The position numbers and the translations under genes were made by a program. The notes under the pieces were generated by a model. It did no database searches. It was not told the DNA's origin and saw only the letters and a list, made by a program, of their open reading frames with translations. A DNA stretch of 64,000 bases from Rhabdobacter roseus (lineage in GTDB: Bacteria; Bacteroidota; Bacteroidia; Cytophagales; Spirosomataceae), in the NCBI RefSeq assembly GCF_014202275.1, contig NZ_JACHGF010000010.1, positions 171,805 through 235,804 on the forward strand. Direction: 5' to 3'. Of this stretch, positions 17,246 through 28,331 are shown piece by piece; the first letter of the stretch is position 1, and each line of letters begins with the position of its first letter.

Positions 17246-19813
17246 TTAAAAATCAAGCCTGAACCGGGCCCGGATGCCCCACTCCGTTACCTGCGGATGG
17301 TCGAGGTAGCCGAAGCGTTTCACCAGGTCGACCCGCAGTAGTTTAAAAATGTTGGCTACGCCCACGCTGCCTTCCAGGTAGGGTTGTGAGCCCAGGGCGT
17401 AGCTGATGGGCCGCCCCTGCTCATCCTTTGGAAACTGATAGACCCCAAGGGTTGTTTTTTCCGGGTTGTTTTCGTCGCGCAGGCCGCCGATGAGCGCTTT
17501 TAGGCTAACTACCTCGCGTAGTTTCAATTGTTTCAGCAGGGGTACTTTGTTGAACAGAAAGCCGTTCAGGTAGTACTGTACGTCCAGGCTGGCGTGGTGG
17601 TCGCTCACAAATTCCAGAAAATTCATCAGGTTGTAGGAGTTGAGCTGGTAGGCGTAGGTCTGGTTGGCGCGGTGGATCGTCAGCAAAGGAAACGGGATGC
17701 CCCCGCCCCGGATGAACCCTCCCTCGGCGGTCAGGTCCATGTAGCCCAGCTGCGAGAGGTACACCCGCTTGGCAACGGTACCCGTAAACTGATGGTAGCT
17801 GGTACCACCGCCTAAGATGCCTTTGAGCCCGGCGTTGTAGCGGAACGTAAAAACCGGATACTTATTGACGATGGGCGTCCGGTACAGCTTGCCCTGATAA
17901 AACTGCTCCTTGGGGGCGTACCGAAGCTCCAGGTTCAGCTCCGTGTTGGTCAGGCTGGCCACAGGCAAAGAGGGTTCATCTTCCGTGGTGCTGGGCAGGT
18001 AAGCCAGGATACCCGCCGGGTGCTGGGTCCAGTTGGTGAAGCCTACCTTATACGACAGGCGGCTTTGAAACTCCCGGACGTACTCCAGGCGCAGGACGTC
18101 GTTGTAGAGCCAGCGGTTGTTGGCGCCTCTTTTGAAAGACAAAAGAAAATTATCTTCCTGAACAAATTGCAGGTCCTGGCCGGGTATCTTGGTGTCGTGC
18201 TGGTAGCTCATCTTCACGTAGTGCAACGGAAAATGGTAGACCGACTTTTGGTTCAGGGAATAGGTACCACTCAGGAAGTACTTCCAGCGCTGATCCGTAA
18301 ACCCGTAGGCGGCATAGGTTTCAAAAAAGTACCGGGTACTTAGCTCCGTGGTGGTACGCCCTCCAAAGCGCAGCCGGAAGCCTTCCACCGGATTGAAGCT
18401 GTAGAACGTATTGACCGGCCCCACCTCCACCAAGCCCAGCGACTTGTAGCCCGCCAGGAAAAGCGAGGCGATGTCCATCGTGCGGCGGAAAGAAGGAATG
18501 GTTTGGAGGGTATCGACGTGCTGGTAAATGGCCAGTTCGGTTCTTTCGAGCGGGATCGGGCGCTGGGCCTGCCAGTCAAAGGTACTTGGCTTATCTTTCG
18601 GGTTGTACAGCAGCTGCTCGGCCGGCCCCCGGTACAGGCTGTCGGGGCGGGGTTGGTCCGTGGCGTAGTGCGTGTAGCTCACTACCCGCTGGCCCAGCAA
18701 GCCGGGGCCCTTTTCACCCACCGCAAACTCCATCCGGAGGGTCGTTTTGCTGGGGTAGTAGCGGCCGTCATCGTGCTTGTCAAACTCCAGGCTGGCCTCA
18801 AGATCCCGCATGAAATTGAGGTTAATGTCTTTGTTAACCGTGAGGTAGGCATGCTGGACGGCATAGTTTCCGTCCAGCGTAACGAAGAGTCGGCCTTCAA
18901 AGAGCAGGTCCGTTTTGTTGCGGGGCACAAAGCCCAGCTCCACCAGCCAGGGTACCTGGGTTTTGAGGGTATCCCGGATGAAGTACTTATAAAAAGTCGG
19001 GGCGGTGGTGGCTATGGGGCTCAGAAGCAGGTTAGTCGCTACGGAGATGTTGTTGTCATAAAGATTGATGTCTTCGTAAATCCGGTTAAAGTAAGCACTC
19101 AACCCGTCGTTGTCGACAAACTTCGAGTCGAACTCCGCCCGTTGGCTGGCCTTGACCCACTGTTTTTTTACGTAGGGGTTTTTGCGGAAATAAACCTGCG
19201 AAAGCTTTTCCTGAAGGTAGGCGGGGAGCGTGATAGCCCCGCCGATGGCGGTGGAGTCCTGCTCTTGAAACAAAAACTGGTAGTTGCGGAAGATGCGCTT
19301 ATCTTTGAATCGGTCTGTAAGGTGGCTCAGCCCAAAAGATATTTTCTCGTACTGCTCGTACTCGAGGTACGCATGGTGAGCCATTTGGTTTTCGGCTTTG
19401 TGCTCAATCACCTGCCGGATCAGCTGCACCGCCGGGTTGTCACGGTTGCGGTAGCGGGCGGCCTTGCCCCGGATGGTGACTTCCTTAAGGAGGGCGGCAT
19501 CTACCTTCATCTTCACGTCAATGACCTGCGCCTTTCCCACGGCTAGCTCCTTCTGCACGCTCTCGTAGCCAATATAGCTAAACGTAATGCGCGCGTAGCT
19601 CGCCGGGATGGTAAGCGCATAGCGGCCATCGGCGTCGGCCGAAGTACCCAGGGTAGTTCCCGGAATAATGATACTTACGTAGGGGAGGGTTTCGCCCGTT
19701 TTTTCGTCCGATATAACGCCCCGAACGGTGGTTGTTTGCGCGTGGCTGGCTGTATAGCCCTGCATCAGTATACTGAGCAAGAGCACCAGTGGGAAGTGCC
19801 TTGATGTCAGCAT
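17246..19813 (-). CDS. DUF5686 outer-membrane protein with carboxypeptidase-like regulatory domain
   Basis: Large exported protein (855 residues) of the DUF5686 family found in Bacteroidetes. A signal peptide (residues 1-25) precedes a CarboxypepD_reg-like beta-sandwich (VRGVISDEKTGETLPYVSI, residues 29-110). Then comes a long region rich in aromatic beta-strands that looks like an outer-membrane barrel, ending in the strand-like WGIRARFRLDF. No catalytic motif is visible. Its place inside the putative sphingolipid/head-group train suggests it may deal with that lipid at the outer membrane, perhaps in transport or insertion. That is inference only. A long opposite-strand open frame inside it is a shadow. 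Confidence 0.8.
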   Translation of the reverse strand: MLTSRHFPLVLLLSILMQGYTASHAQTTTVRGVISDEKTGETLPYVSIIIPGTTLGTSADADGRYALTIPASYARITFSYIGYESVQKELAVGKAQVIDVKMKVDAALLKEVTIRGKAARYRNRDNPAVQLIRQVIEHKAENQMAHHAYLEYEQYEKISFGLSHLTDRFKDKRIFRNYQFLFQEQDSTAIGGAITLPAYLQEKLSQVYFRKNPYVKKQWVKASQRAEFDSKFVDNDGLSAYFNRIYEDINLYDNNISVATNLLLSPIATTAPTFYKYFIRDTLKTQVPWLVELGFVPRNKTDLLFEGRLFVTLDGNYAVQHAYLTVNKDINLNFMRDLEASLEFDKHDDGRYYPSKTTLRMEFAVGEKGPGLLGQRVVSYTHYATDQPRPDSLYRGPAEQLLYNPKDKPSTFDWQAQRPIPLERTELAIYQHVDTLQTIPSFRRTMDIASLFLAGYKSLGLVEVGPVNTFYSFNPVEGFRLRFGGRTTTELSTRYFFETYAAYGFTDQRWKYFLSGTYSLNQKSVYHFPLHYVKMSYQHDTKIPGQDLQFVQEDNFLLSFKRGANNRWLYNDVLRLEYVREFQSRLSYKVGFTNWTQHPAGILAYLPSTTEDEPSLPVASLTNTELNLELRYAPKEQFYQGKLYRTPIVNKYPVFTFRYNAGLKGILGGGTSYHQFTGTVAKRVYLSQLGYMDLTAEGGFIRGGGIPFPLLTIHRANQTYAYQLNSYNLMNFLEFVSDHHASLDVQYYLNGFLFNKVPLLKQLKLREVVSLKALIGGLRDENNPEKTTLGVYQFPKDEQGRPISYALGSQPYLEGSVGVANIFKLLRVDLVKRFGYLDHPQVTEWGIRARFRLDF

Positions 19814-19915
19814 GATGCACGTTTTAATAATTGAGGGTTCTTCTCCACGATCTTCGTTGTTAGCTAAGTACTTCCACGGCCAGGGCCGTACGTCTGTTTA
19901 TTCGAGTGCCATCAC

Positions 19916-20931
19916 TTACAGCCAGTGGTGCTCCTGGTACCAGGCCAGGGTTTCGGCCATGCCGGAGCGCAAGTCATGGCTGGGCCGGTAGTTCAGTTCC
20001 TTTTGGGCGGTTTCAATGCTACAGTACCAGTTAGCGGCGGTCAGCTCCTTTATTTTTTCTTTGTTGAGCACCGGGGTGCTTTTTGACACTATCGTACTGG
20101 CCTCCAGCAGCGTAGCCGTAAGGGCAATCAGCGGTAGCGGTACGTGCAGGCGGTAGGGGCTTTTGCCACTCAGCTCCCGGTATACCTGGGCCAGGGCGTA
20201 GCGGTCGTAGGCCCTTCCGTCTGAGATATTATAGGTACTTCCCGGCTTCGCGGGGGCCTTCAGGGCCGCCATTGTGGCCGCAACCAGGTCTTGCACGTAC
20301 ACAAAGCTTAGCCGTTGCGGCTGGCGGCCTATGTAAAGATCCAGCCCCCGGCTCAGGGTTTTAAAAAGAATGAAAAGATCCTTCTCGCCGGGCCCATACA
20401 CTGCCGTGGGGCGGATAATCGTGAGCGGCAGCGCCTTCAATTCCATCAGGTACCTTTCGGCGCGTAGCTTACTGGCTCCGTACCAGGTCACCGGATTGGG
20501 CCGGGTGGCTTCGGTAAGGGGCTGTTGCGCGGCGTATTCAGCGGGGCCCAGGGCCGCCAGGCTACTCATGAACACAAAGCGTTTCAGCGGAATGCCCGCG
20601 GCCAGGGCCGCCTGGGCCAGGTGAAGCGTATAGGTGGCGTTCACCTGGTTATAAGCAGCCAAGTCTTTGGCCCGCGTGGCCCCGGCGGCATGAATGATGT
20701 ACGCGTAGGTACCTTCCTGCAGCAGCGGGACGAGTGAGGCCGCCGAGCGATAATCCGGGTAAACCAACGTCAAAGAGCCACCCCCTTGGGCCAAGGTACC
20801 TAGCTGCCGCAATCCGCCAAGCTCGCTGGATGGCCGGACGGCCGCGTGCACGTCATAACCTTCTTGCAGCGCCGCCCGCACCAGATGCTGGCCAATGAAG
20901 CCACTGGCTCCGGTTATAAGTACCTTGTCGC

Positions 20932-20935
<4 letters not shown>
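19916..20935 (-). CDS. Extended SDR / NAD-dependent epimerase-type reductase, CerR-like
   Basis: Cytosolic extended short-chain dehydrogenase of 339 residues. The NAD(P) motif is TGASGFIGQHLVRAA at residues 6-20. An SSLAAL serine region and the catalytic YGASKLRAE near residue 149 are intact. Generic annotation would be NAD-dependent epimerase, but its start overlaps the GNAT-like gene by 4 bp and that in turn overlaps serine palmitoyltransferase. In Caulobacter an enzyme of this superfamily, CerR, reduces the 3-keto group in ceramide synthesis. I infer the same role here from the context. A 102-bp gap with no obvious terminator separates it from the DUF5686 gene. Confidence 0.8.
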
Positions 20936-23282
<2,347 letters not shown>

Positions 23283-23294
23283 TTAGAAAACAAA

Positions 23295-23307
23295 TTCTCT
23301 AAGAGAA
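23295..23307. promoter_or_regulatory. Palindrome upstream of serine palmitoyltransferase
   Basis: TTCTCT-A-AGAGAA is a perfect 6-bp inverted repeat with one central base, 40 bp upstream of the spt start codon and between spt and the TetR-type regulator gene. Its position suits an operator for the sphingolipid gene train. No matching site was seen upstream of the regulator itself, so the binding protein is unknown. Confidence 0.4.
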
Positions 23308-23393
23308 AAAGGTTATCTAATTTATTAAAATATCCGTTCCCAAGCGTCTATTTTTATTTAGTTATTTTCAAAAATGCCAGCCAAGGGGTACTC

Positions 23394-24011
23394 TCAGGAT
23401 GAACTGGGGAAAAGGTAGTTTGTCACCAGTTCAATCACATGGTTTTTGTGTTTTTCGGTATATTCTTCAAACTGAGCCTCGTTTAAGCCGTGTAACTTCA
23501 TATGCATGTTTTTGCTCATGAAAATAAACTGAAGGCTACCCAGGATCATGGGCAGCAGGTGCTCAACCCCCAGAGCGCGTATCGTTCCGTGCGAAGCCTC
23601 TTCCCGGAGTTGCTCCGCCAGTTTTTTTGTCATGGCTTCTTTGTACCTGGACATCTCCGGCAACAGTTTTTCACAATCCCGATGAATTTCGGTCATGATA
23701 AAAAGCACCAGACTTGGCTCCTGTTTCATCAGGCGGTAGTCCTCCTCAATAATGGCGATGATCTTCTCCCGCAAGCCAATCGGCTGATCCAGGATGTGGA
23801 GCGTACTGGTGCAGTACAAGGCGAGCAGATCCTGGAAAATCTCCACGAACAGTCTTTCCTTGCTCCGAAAGTAGTAGTTGGTCAAGGCAATGTTCATCCC
23901 GGCGGCATCCGCAATGTCTCGGGCGGTGGTTCCCGCAAATCCCTTTTTCAAAAAAACAGACTTCGCCGCTTCCTTTATTTTCTCCTCACTGGACGAATTA
24001 ATGCACTTCAC
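23394..24011 (-). CDS. TetR/AcrR-family transcriptional regulator
   Basis: Regulator of 205 residues. The N-terminal TetR helix-turn-helix is clear: EEKIKEAAKSVFLKKGFAG followed by TTARDIADAAGMNIALTNYYFRSKERLF. The C-terminal ligand domain (residues ~55-200) is diverse and gives no ligand. No in-frame ATG precedes the homology and an upstream stop closes the frame, so a GTG start at 24011 is required. It sits 138 bp upstream of serine palmitoyltransferase on the same strand. A 20-bp palindrome 72 bp before its start is a likely autoregulatory operator. Control of the lipid genes by an acyl ligand is plausible for this family but inferred. Confidence 0.88.
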   Translation of the reverse strand: MKCINSSSEEKIKEAAKSVFLKKGFAGTTARDIADAAGMNIALTNYYFRSKERLFVEIFQDLLALYCTSTLHILDQPIGLREKIIAIIEEDYRLMKQEPSLVLFIMTEIHRDCEKLLPEMSRYKEAMTKKLAEQLREEASHGTIRALGVEHLLPMILGSLQFIFMSKNMHMKLHGLNEAQFEEYTEKHKNHVIELVTNYLFPSSS

Positions 24012-24083
24012 AGGGCTTTGTAGTTTATTTGGCAGAACAAAACTGGTGCCTATTTTTTGAATTCACAAGCTTTTAAGTAAATA

Positions 24084-24103
24084 TTTTAAACGAATGTTTA
24101 AAA
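24084..24103. promoter_or_regulatory. 20-bp palindromic operator candidate upstream of the TetR gene
   Basis: Perfect 8-bp arms TTTTAAAC and GTTTAAAA with a 4-bp spacer, followed a few bases later by a half-site ATGTTTAAAA. Size and symmetry are those of TetR/AcrR operators. It lies 72 bp upstream of the regulator's GTG start, where a promoter would be expected. Confidence 0.55.
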
Positions 24104-24432
24104 ACTATGTTTAAAATGATTTAATATTAGAATAATACTATTTATGGATTACTGAATTACAGGTAACTTTAACTACTTGGGGGGCTAGTCTAGAAGGAAA
24201 AACGGCCTGGGCAAGAGAGGCGTACTTGTGAATAAGTGCTACCGCCAGGAGCCGAACGAGAGAAAGCCGCCCCTGGAGATCGGCCGGGGAGGAGTAAAGA
24301 CTAGCAAGGTACCTTGAATCAGGCAGTACTTGCTGCCAAACCTACCTCGCTGGTCGGTAAAAAGAGGAAAGTAGAAGTCGCCAAGGAAAAGGGGTAAGCC
24401 TGCTAGAAAAGTACCAGAAGTCTAGGTCTGCT
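24104..24432. other. Intergenic region without recognisable gene
   Basis: Between the operator-like palindrome and the histidine kinase gene. I see purine-rich unique sequence, scattered GTAC motifs and no convincing open frame on either strand. Confidence 0.5.
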
Positions 24433-25131
24433 TCAGGAAAAAACAGTATCCGGGCTTGGTAGTTCAAAGGAAAGGATAAATTGGGTACCTACCCCCTCCT
24501 GAGACTCAACCTTGATGCCTACGTTATTTGAACGTAGTATAGTATACGTAGTTGCCAGCCCAATGCCCAAGCCATCCGGCTTATTAGTAAAGTATATTTT
24601 AGAGATATTTTTTAAATTTGCTTCGCTTATTCCGCAGCCGTTGTCTTCGATACGTAGCTGGCACCGACCATCCACCGACCTTACAAGAACCTTTAATTTT
24701 CCATTACCCGCAACCATAGCCTCGATCGCGTTGGTAACGATGTTTGTCAAAGCAATTTTTATCTTTGGTGCGTCCATATTCAGGAAAATATCATCCCCCT
24801 CGTACCCTTTGAATACCTTGATTTTTTTTAGCTGAATCCGGTCTTCGGCGAGCTCAAGTACCTCATCAAGCAGCTGGTGAATAGAATGTTTTTCCTTGGG
24901 CTTTTCTTGTTTATAATGGTAGGCGAGTAGCTCATTGACCAAATCTTTAATTCGGAGCGAGTTTCGTTTAATGATGTCAAGATATGGCTGGACATCACCT
25001 GTTTTATGTTCCAACTCGATCATTTCAACCGAAAGGTTGATGTTGGCTAAAGGATTACGAATCTCATGAGCATACGCTATGGAGAAATCCGGGATGATGT
25101 CGGCGGTGAACGAAATTTTAAGAGGGTCCAT
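24433..25131 (-). CDS. Sensorless histidine kinase (HisKA-HATPase_c)
   Basis: Histidine kinase core of 232 residues. Residues 1-19 are too short for a sensor. The H-box is AYAHEIRNPLANINL with His22. The HATPase_c domain has N-box NIVTNAIEAM, G1 box EDNGCGI and G2 box GLGIGL. No membrane segment, PAS domain or response-regulator neighbour is visible, so this is an orphan cytosolic kinase that must receive its signal from a partner, or a core left after loss of the sensor. The start ATG is unambiguous and the key residues are intact, which argues against a dead fragment. Regulatory target unknown. Confidence 0.85.
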   Translation of the reverse strand: MDPLKISFTADIIPDFSIAYAHEIRNPLANINLSVEMIELEHKTGDVQPYLDIIKRNSLRIKDLVNELLAYHYKQEKPKEKHSIHQLLDEVLELAEDRIQLKKIKVFKGYEGDDIFLNMDAPKIKIALTNIVTNAIEAMVAGNGKLKVLVRSVDGRCQLRIEDNGCGISEANLKNISKIYFTNKPDGLGIGLATTYTILRSNNVGIKVESQEGVGTQFILSFELPSPDTVFS

Positions 25132-25371
25132 TTTACTTACATGTTAGTGGATCAAAATAAGTAAAGAGGTAGATCTAGATCTCCTCGCTTTTTTCAGTTA
25201 AGTCATCTGCCAGCGGTAAATCAAGTTTTATCGCTATAAACCAATGGTATAGCTAAGTACAAAGGTGCGTTATTCACCCACCGATGTGTTATAGTTAATA
25301 GTTCGATTTTTACATAAATCACACGTTGGAGAGGCGACCTTCCTGGGTAGGGAGGTAGCGGGCGATCTGGG

Positions 25372-25719
25372 TCAAGACACTTCTTCGTAGCCACTTTTTA
25401 TGATGGTCGAAATCATTTTGAATCTTATGTTGGCTTTAATGGTGTTTCGGGAGTGGGCCGGAATGATAATGGATTGACCGGTATCAAGCAAGTGAGACTT
25501 GCCGTCAATGACGATCTCTGCCTTGCCGTCTATGACCTGAATAAAGGTGTCAAATGGAGATATTTTCTCGGTCATGGCTTCGCCCGAGTCAAAGGATACC
25601 ACGCTGACATTGCCCGTTGTTTTTCTAAGAATGGTTTTGATCACTACCGAGTTGGGGATATATTCTAATATTTCGACAATGATGAAAACCTGAGATTTTT
25701 CATGATCTGAATTTTCCAT
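25372..25719 (-). CDS. Small cupin-domain protein
   Basis: A 115-residue single-domain cupin. The core reads FIQVIDGKAEIVIDGKSHLLDTG then QSIIIPAHSRNTIKA, matching cupin motifs 1 and 2, though only one histidine remains of the usual metal set, so metal binding is doubtful. No DNA-binding or catalytic domain is attached. It is a stand-alone gene: a strong terminator separates it from the CsbD-like gene upstream and 240 bp separates it from the kinase downstream. Function unknown; many such proteins bind small ligands in stress responses. Confidence 0.75.
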   Translation of the reverse strand: MENSDHEKSQVFIIVEILEYIPNSVVIKTILRKTTGNVSVVSFDSGEAMTEKISPFDTFIQVIDGKAEIVIDGKSHLLDTGQSIIIPAHSRNTIKANIRFKMISTIIKSGYEEVS

Positions 25720-25750
25720 GACAAATGGGCTGGTTTAAGTAGCTATAAAA

Positions 25751-25782
25751 AAAATAAAGACAGGTTTTGGGTACCTGTCTTT
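25751..25782 (-). terminator. Rho-independent terminator of the CsbD-like gene
   Basis: Arms AAAGACAGGT (25756-25765) and ACCTGTCTTT (25773-25782) form a 10-bp stem with a 7-base loop. Read on the minus strand the stem runs straight into a long T-rich run (complement of the A-run around 25747-25758), so it ends transcripts coming from the small stress-protein gene. The + strand side has only a short T-run. Confidence 0.75.
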
Positions 25783-25845
25783 TGGTGGCCAATAGATAAA
25801 TGGACGCTAGTGGTAGTAACTACCTATGGCAAATTTCGGATTCAA

Positions 25846-26064
25846 TTATTGGCCTTTTCGAATGATGTTGATTACTTCTTCCCGCTTTTTGTTAAGCCGG
25901 GTTTCTACTCGGGTCAATAATTCATTTTCTTTACCCGTTTCGAACTGAACATCGGCATCCGTGAGCTGCAAGAATTTTTCCTGGAGTACCCTCGCCTGCG
26001 TATCCCAATTTCCGGTGATTTTGAAATCCTCTTCACTTTTAATTGGTGGCTTATTTCCTTTCAT
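25846..26064 (-). CDS. CsbD-like general stress protein
   Basis: Small charged protein of 72 residues resembling the CsbD stress-protein family of Bacteroidetes: ITGNWDTQARVLQEKFLQLTD followed by GKENELLTRVETRLNKKREEV, a helical, Lys/Glu-rich sequence with no cysteines. Family members accumulate in stationary phase or osmotic stress, with no known biochemical activity. The ATG start is clear and the gene ends 64 bp before a strong terminator, so it is expressed on its own. Confidence 0.72.
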   Translation of the reverse strand: MKGNKPPIKSEEDFKITGNWDTQARVLQEKFLQLTDADVQFETGKENELLTRVETRLNKKREEVINIIRKGQ

Positions 26065-26169
26065 TGGTAAGACTATTTAGAAGTTGATGAGCATTGGTGC
26101 TATAATGTGTAAAGGTAGGGTTTTCGGTAAAACCAAACCTTACAGTTCTGGCGCGGTGTATTACATAAA

Positions 26170-26730
26170 TCACATGTTTTCCAGGTTGCTGTTGCGCATC
26201 TGTTTTAGTTGTTTGTAGTAGGAAGGAGTCAGCCCGGTAACTTTTTTGAACTGGTTGGATAAGTGAGCTACGCTGCTGTAATGCAGTTTATAAGAAATCT
26301 CCGTAAGGTTGAGTTCGTCGTAGAGGAGTAGCTCTTTGACCCGCTCAATTTTGTGCATTATGATGTATTGCTGAATGGTGATGCCTTTTACCTCCGAAAA
26401 GATATTCGAGAGGTAGGTGTAATCGTAGCCCAACGTGGTGCTGAGGTAGTCGGAAAAATTCATTTTGGGTAAGTCCTCCGAGTAATGAATCATTTCTACA
26501 ATCACGTTTTTTATCTTCTCGATCAGGATGCTCTTTTTGTCGTCGAGTAGCTCCAGGCCCGACTGAAGTAGGTTTTGTTTAAGCTGGGCTTGCTGCTGGG
26601 GTGTAATCTCTTCCAGGACTTCCACCATGCCCAGCTCTACAATGACCTTGTCCAACCCCAGCTTATGTAGCTCTTCCTTTACCAGCATTTTACACCTCAG
26701 GCTGACCATGTACTTAATGTATAGTTTCAT
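26170..26730 (-). CDS. AraC-family transcriptional regulator
   Basis: Regulator of 186 residues. The C-terminal ~100 residues are an AraC double helix-turn-helix: FSDYLSTTLGYDYTYLSNIF, then IIMHKIERVKELLLYDELNL and TEISYKLHYSSVAHLSNQFK, ending in KKVTGLTPSYYKQLK. The N-terminal ~85 residues are a short helical region (VKEELHKLGLDKVIVELG...LEEITPQQQAQL) without a cupin sensor, a common arrangement in Bacteroidetes. ATG 26730 fits the homology; a TTG 46 codons upstream is open but its leader looks non-coding. No ligand or target can be named. Confidence 0.85.
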   Translation of the reverse strand: MKLYIKYMVSLRCKMLVKEELHKLGLDKVIVELGMVEVLEEITPQQQAQLKQNLLQSGLELLDDKKSILIEKIKNVIVEMIHYSEDLPKMNFSDYLSTTLGYDYTYLSNIFSEVKGITIQQYIIMHKIERVKELLLYDELNLTEISYKLHYSSVAHLSNQFKKVTGLTPSYYKQLKQMRNSNLENM

Positions 26731-27021
26731 AAGCGATCTGATTGGGATGATACTCAGCTTACTAAGTTCGTCAACTTTGAAACGACAAGTACTTGGGTGG
26801 CGTTGGCAAGCTAGGGAGAAACTGGGCCGTGTTTTTAGTATTGAAGGCGAGGCCCAAAATGCAGACAATCACATCCTCTACGCGAGCATCAGGCAGACTG
26901 CCTGTAGTCGGTTGTTTGCGAATCTGGCCAATCAACTTCTACGTAAAGGTACTTAAATATAAGGGGTAATGACCTAAATAGCTATTTATCTTCGAGGCAG
27001 GACACACCCAGGACTAGCCAG

Positions 27022-27060
27022 AAGGTAAAGGTACTTGGTTTGTACAAGTACCTTTACCTT
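27022..27060. repeat. Perfect 16-bp inverted repeat downstream of the flavin monooxygenase gene
   Basis: Arms 27022-27037 and 27045-27060 are exact complements (AAGGTAAAGGTACTTG and its reverse), with a 7-base loop. It lies 8 bp beyond the stop codon of the monooxygenase gene and probably ends or stabilises its transcript. Neither side is followed by a proper T-run. Each arm contains the GTAC motif. The rest of the 337-bp gap up to 26731 has no gene I can support. Confidence 0.65.
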
Positions 27061-27067
27061 GCTATCG

Positions 27068-28108
27068 CTACACCACTTCCACGCCCAGGGCCTTGCGTAC
27101 CGCCGGAGCTACCTGGGTACCATAGAGCTCAATGGCCCGCAGTACCTGCTGGTGCGGAATGTGGCCCGTTACGAGTTGCGCCAGGTAGCGGGTACTTTTG
27201 AAGAGCTCGTGCTGGTACAGGATCTTGTCGATGACCTGCTGCACGCTTCCTACCATCAGCGGACCGTCTTGCCGCAGGTACTCAAACTGCTCCCTGCCCA
27301 GCGGCGACCAGCCCCGCTCGCGCCCGACGCGGTTCATCAGGGCCGAGTACGACGGGAAAATTTCGTCCGATGCCCGCTGCGAGGTATCCGCCACGTAAAA
27401 GTGCGTATTGATGGCCAGGGGTAGTTGGCTGGCATCATGCCCAGCTTCCGTGGCCGACTGCCGAAAGAGGTCGGTGAAGGGCACAAAGCGTTCGAAAGTA
27501 CCCCCCAGAATCGCGACCGTCATGGGTAGATTGAGTTTTCCGGCCCGTACGGCCGAGGCGGGGGTACCTCCCACGGCAATCCAGATGGGCAGCTCGGACT
27601 GGTAGGGGCGGGGGTACACGCCGCGGTTGGGGATGGCCGCGCGGTGCTTGCCCCGCCAGCTCACTACTTCGTGCTGGTTGATGTTCAGGAGCAGCTCCAG
27701 TTTTTCGGAAAAGAGCTCGTCGTAGTCTTTGAGGTCGTAGCCAAAAAGCGGAAAGGACTCCACGAACGAACCCCGCCCGGCCATGATCTCGGCCCGGCCG
27801 CTGGAGATCAGATCCAGCGTGGCAAATTGCTGAAACACCCGCACCGGATCGGCGGAGCTAAGTACCGTCACGGCGCTGGACAGCCGGATGTTTTTGGTCA
27901 CACTGGCGGCCGCGGCCAGGATCACCTCCGGTACCGAGATCACGAAGTCGGGGCGGTGGTGCTCGCCCAGGGCAAAGACGTCCAGCCCCACTTCGTCGGC
28001 CAGTTTTATTTCTTCCAACAGTTCCTGCATGCGCTGGTGAGCGTTGACGGCCCGACCCGCTACGCCGTCAGGTACCAGATCGCCAAAAGAGCTTATTCCT
28101 AATTCCAT
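27068..28108 (-). CDS. LLM-class flavin-dependent monooxygenase (luciferase-like)
   Basis: Cytosolic luciferase-like monooxygenase of 346 residues that would use FMNH2 or F420-type cofactor chemistry on an unknown substrate. Typical features: [11 protein letters not shown] opening, [32 protein letters not shown] strand ([13 protein letters not shown]), [11 protein letters not shown] and [22 protein letters not shown] 28108 matches the family start and has an AAAAAAGG purine run about ten bases upstream. ATG 28135 and TTG 28153 are also in frame. The gene stands alone, with a 16-bp hairpin just past its stop. Neighbours do not reveal a pathway. Confidence 0.87.
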   Translation of the reverse strand: MELGISSFGDLVPDGVAGRAVNAHQRMQELLEEIKLADEVGLDVFALGEHHRPDFVISVPEVILAAAASVTKNIRLSSAVTVLSSADPVRVFQQFATLDLISSGRAEIMAGRGSFVESFPLFGYDLKDYDELFSEKLELLLNINQHEVVSWRGKHRAAIPNRGVYPRPYQSELPIWIAVGGTPASAVRAGKLNLPMTVAILGGTFERFVPFTDLFRQSATEAGHDASQLPLAINTHFYVADTSQRASDEIFPSYSALMNRVGRERGWSPLGREQFEYLRQDGPLMVGSVQQVIDKILYQHELFKSTRYLAQLVTGHIPHQQVLRAIELYGTQVAPAVRKALGVEVV

Positions 28109-28331
28109 GATTAAAGTACCTTTTTTGCTTTTCATAACCGGACGGCGCTCCAAAAAGTGCCCTGGTGCAGTCAGGTACCCGCTTTGCCGTACGCGAAGGT
28201 AGTTTTGCGTGGGAAATGGTTGTAGAAGTACTTGAATTATAGAAAGAAAATATGTAGTTTTAAGGAGAATTGTGAGCCAGGTACCCTACGGAAGCCCCAG
28301 CGAACTTTATTTTTCACGCCAGTACCTACCT

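Noticed and set aside
18503..19546. 347-residue open frame on the + strand
   Set aside because: Exactly antisense to the DUF5686 gene in a GC-rich region; no domain; shadow of codon bias.
25166..25196. AGATCTAGATCT palindrome followed by a T-run, read as a + strand terminator
   Set aside because: No + strand gene lies upstream, and on the minus strand it is in the kinase promoter area without a T-run.
25309..26173. 14-bp repeat TTACATAAATCACA near 25309 and near 26159
   Set aside because: One copy overlaps the end of the AraC gene; two copies are too few to support an operator or an attachment site.
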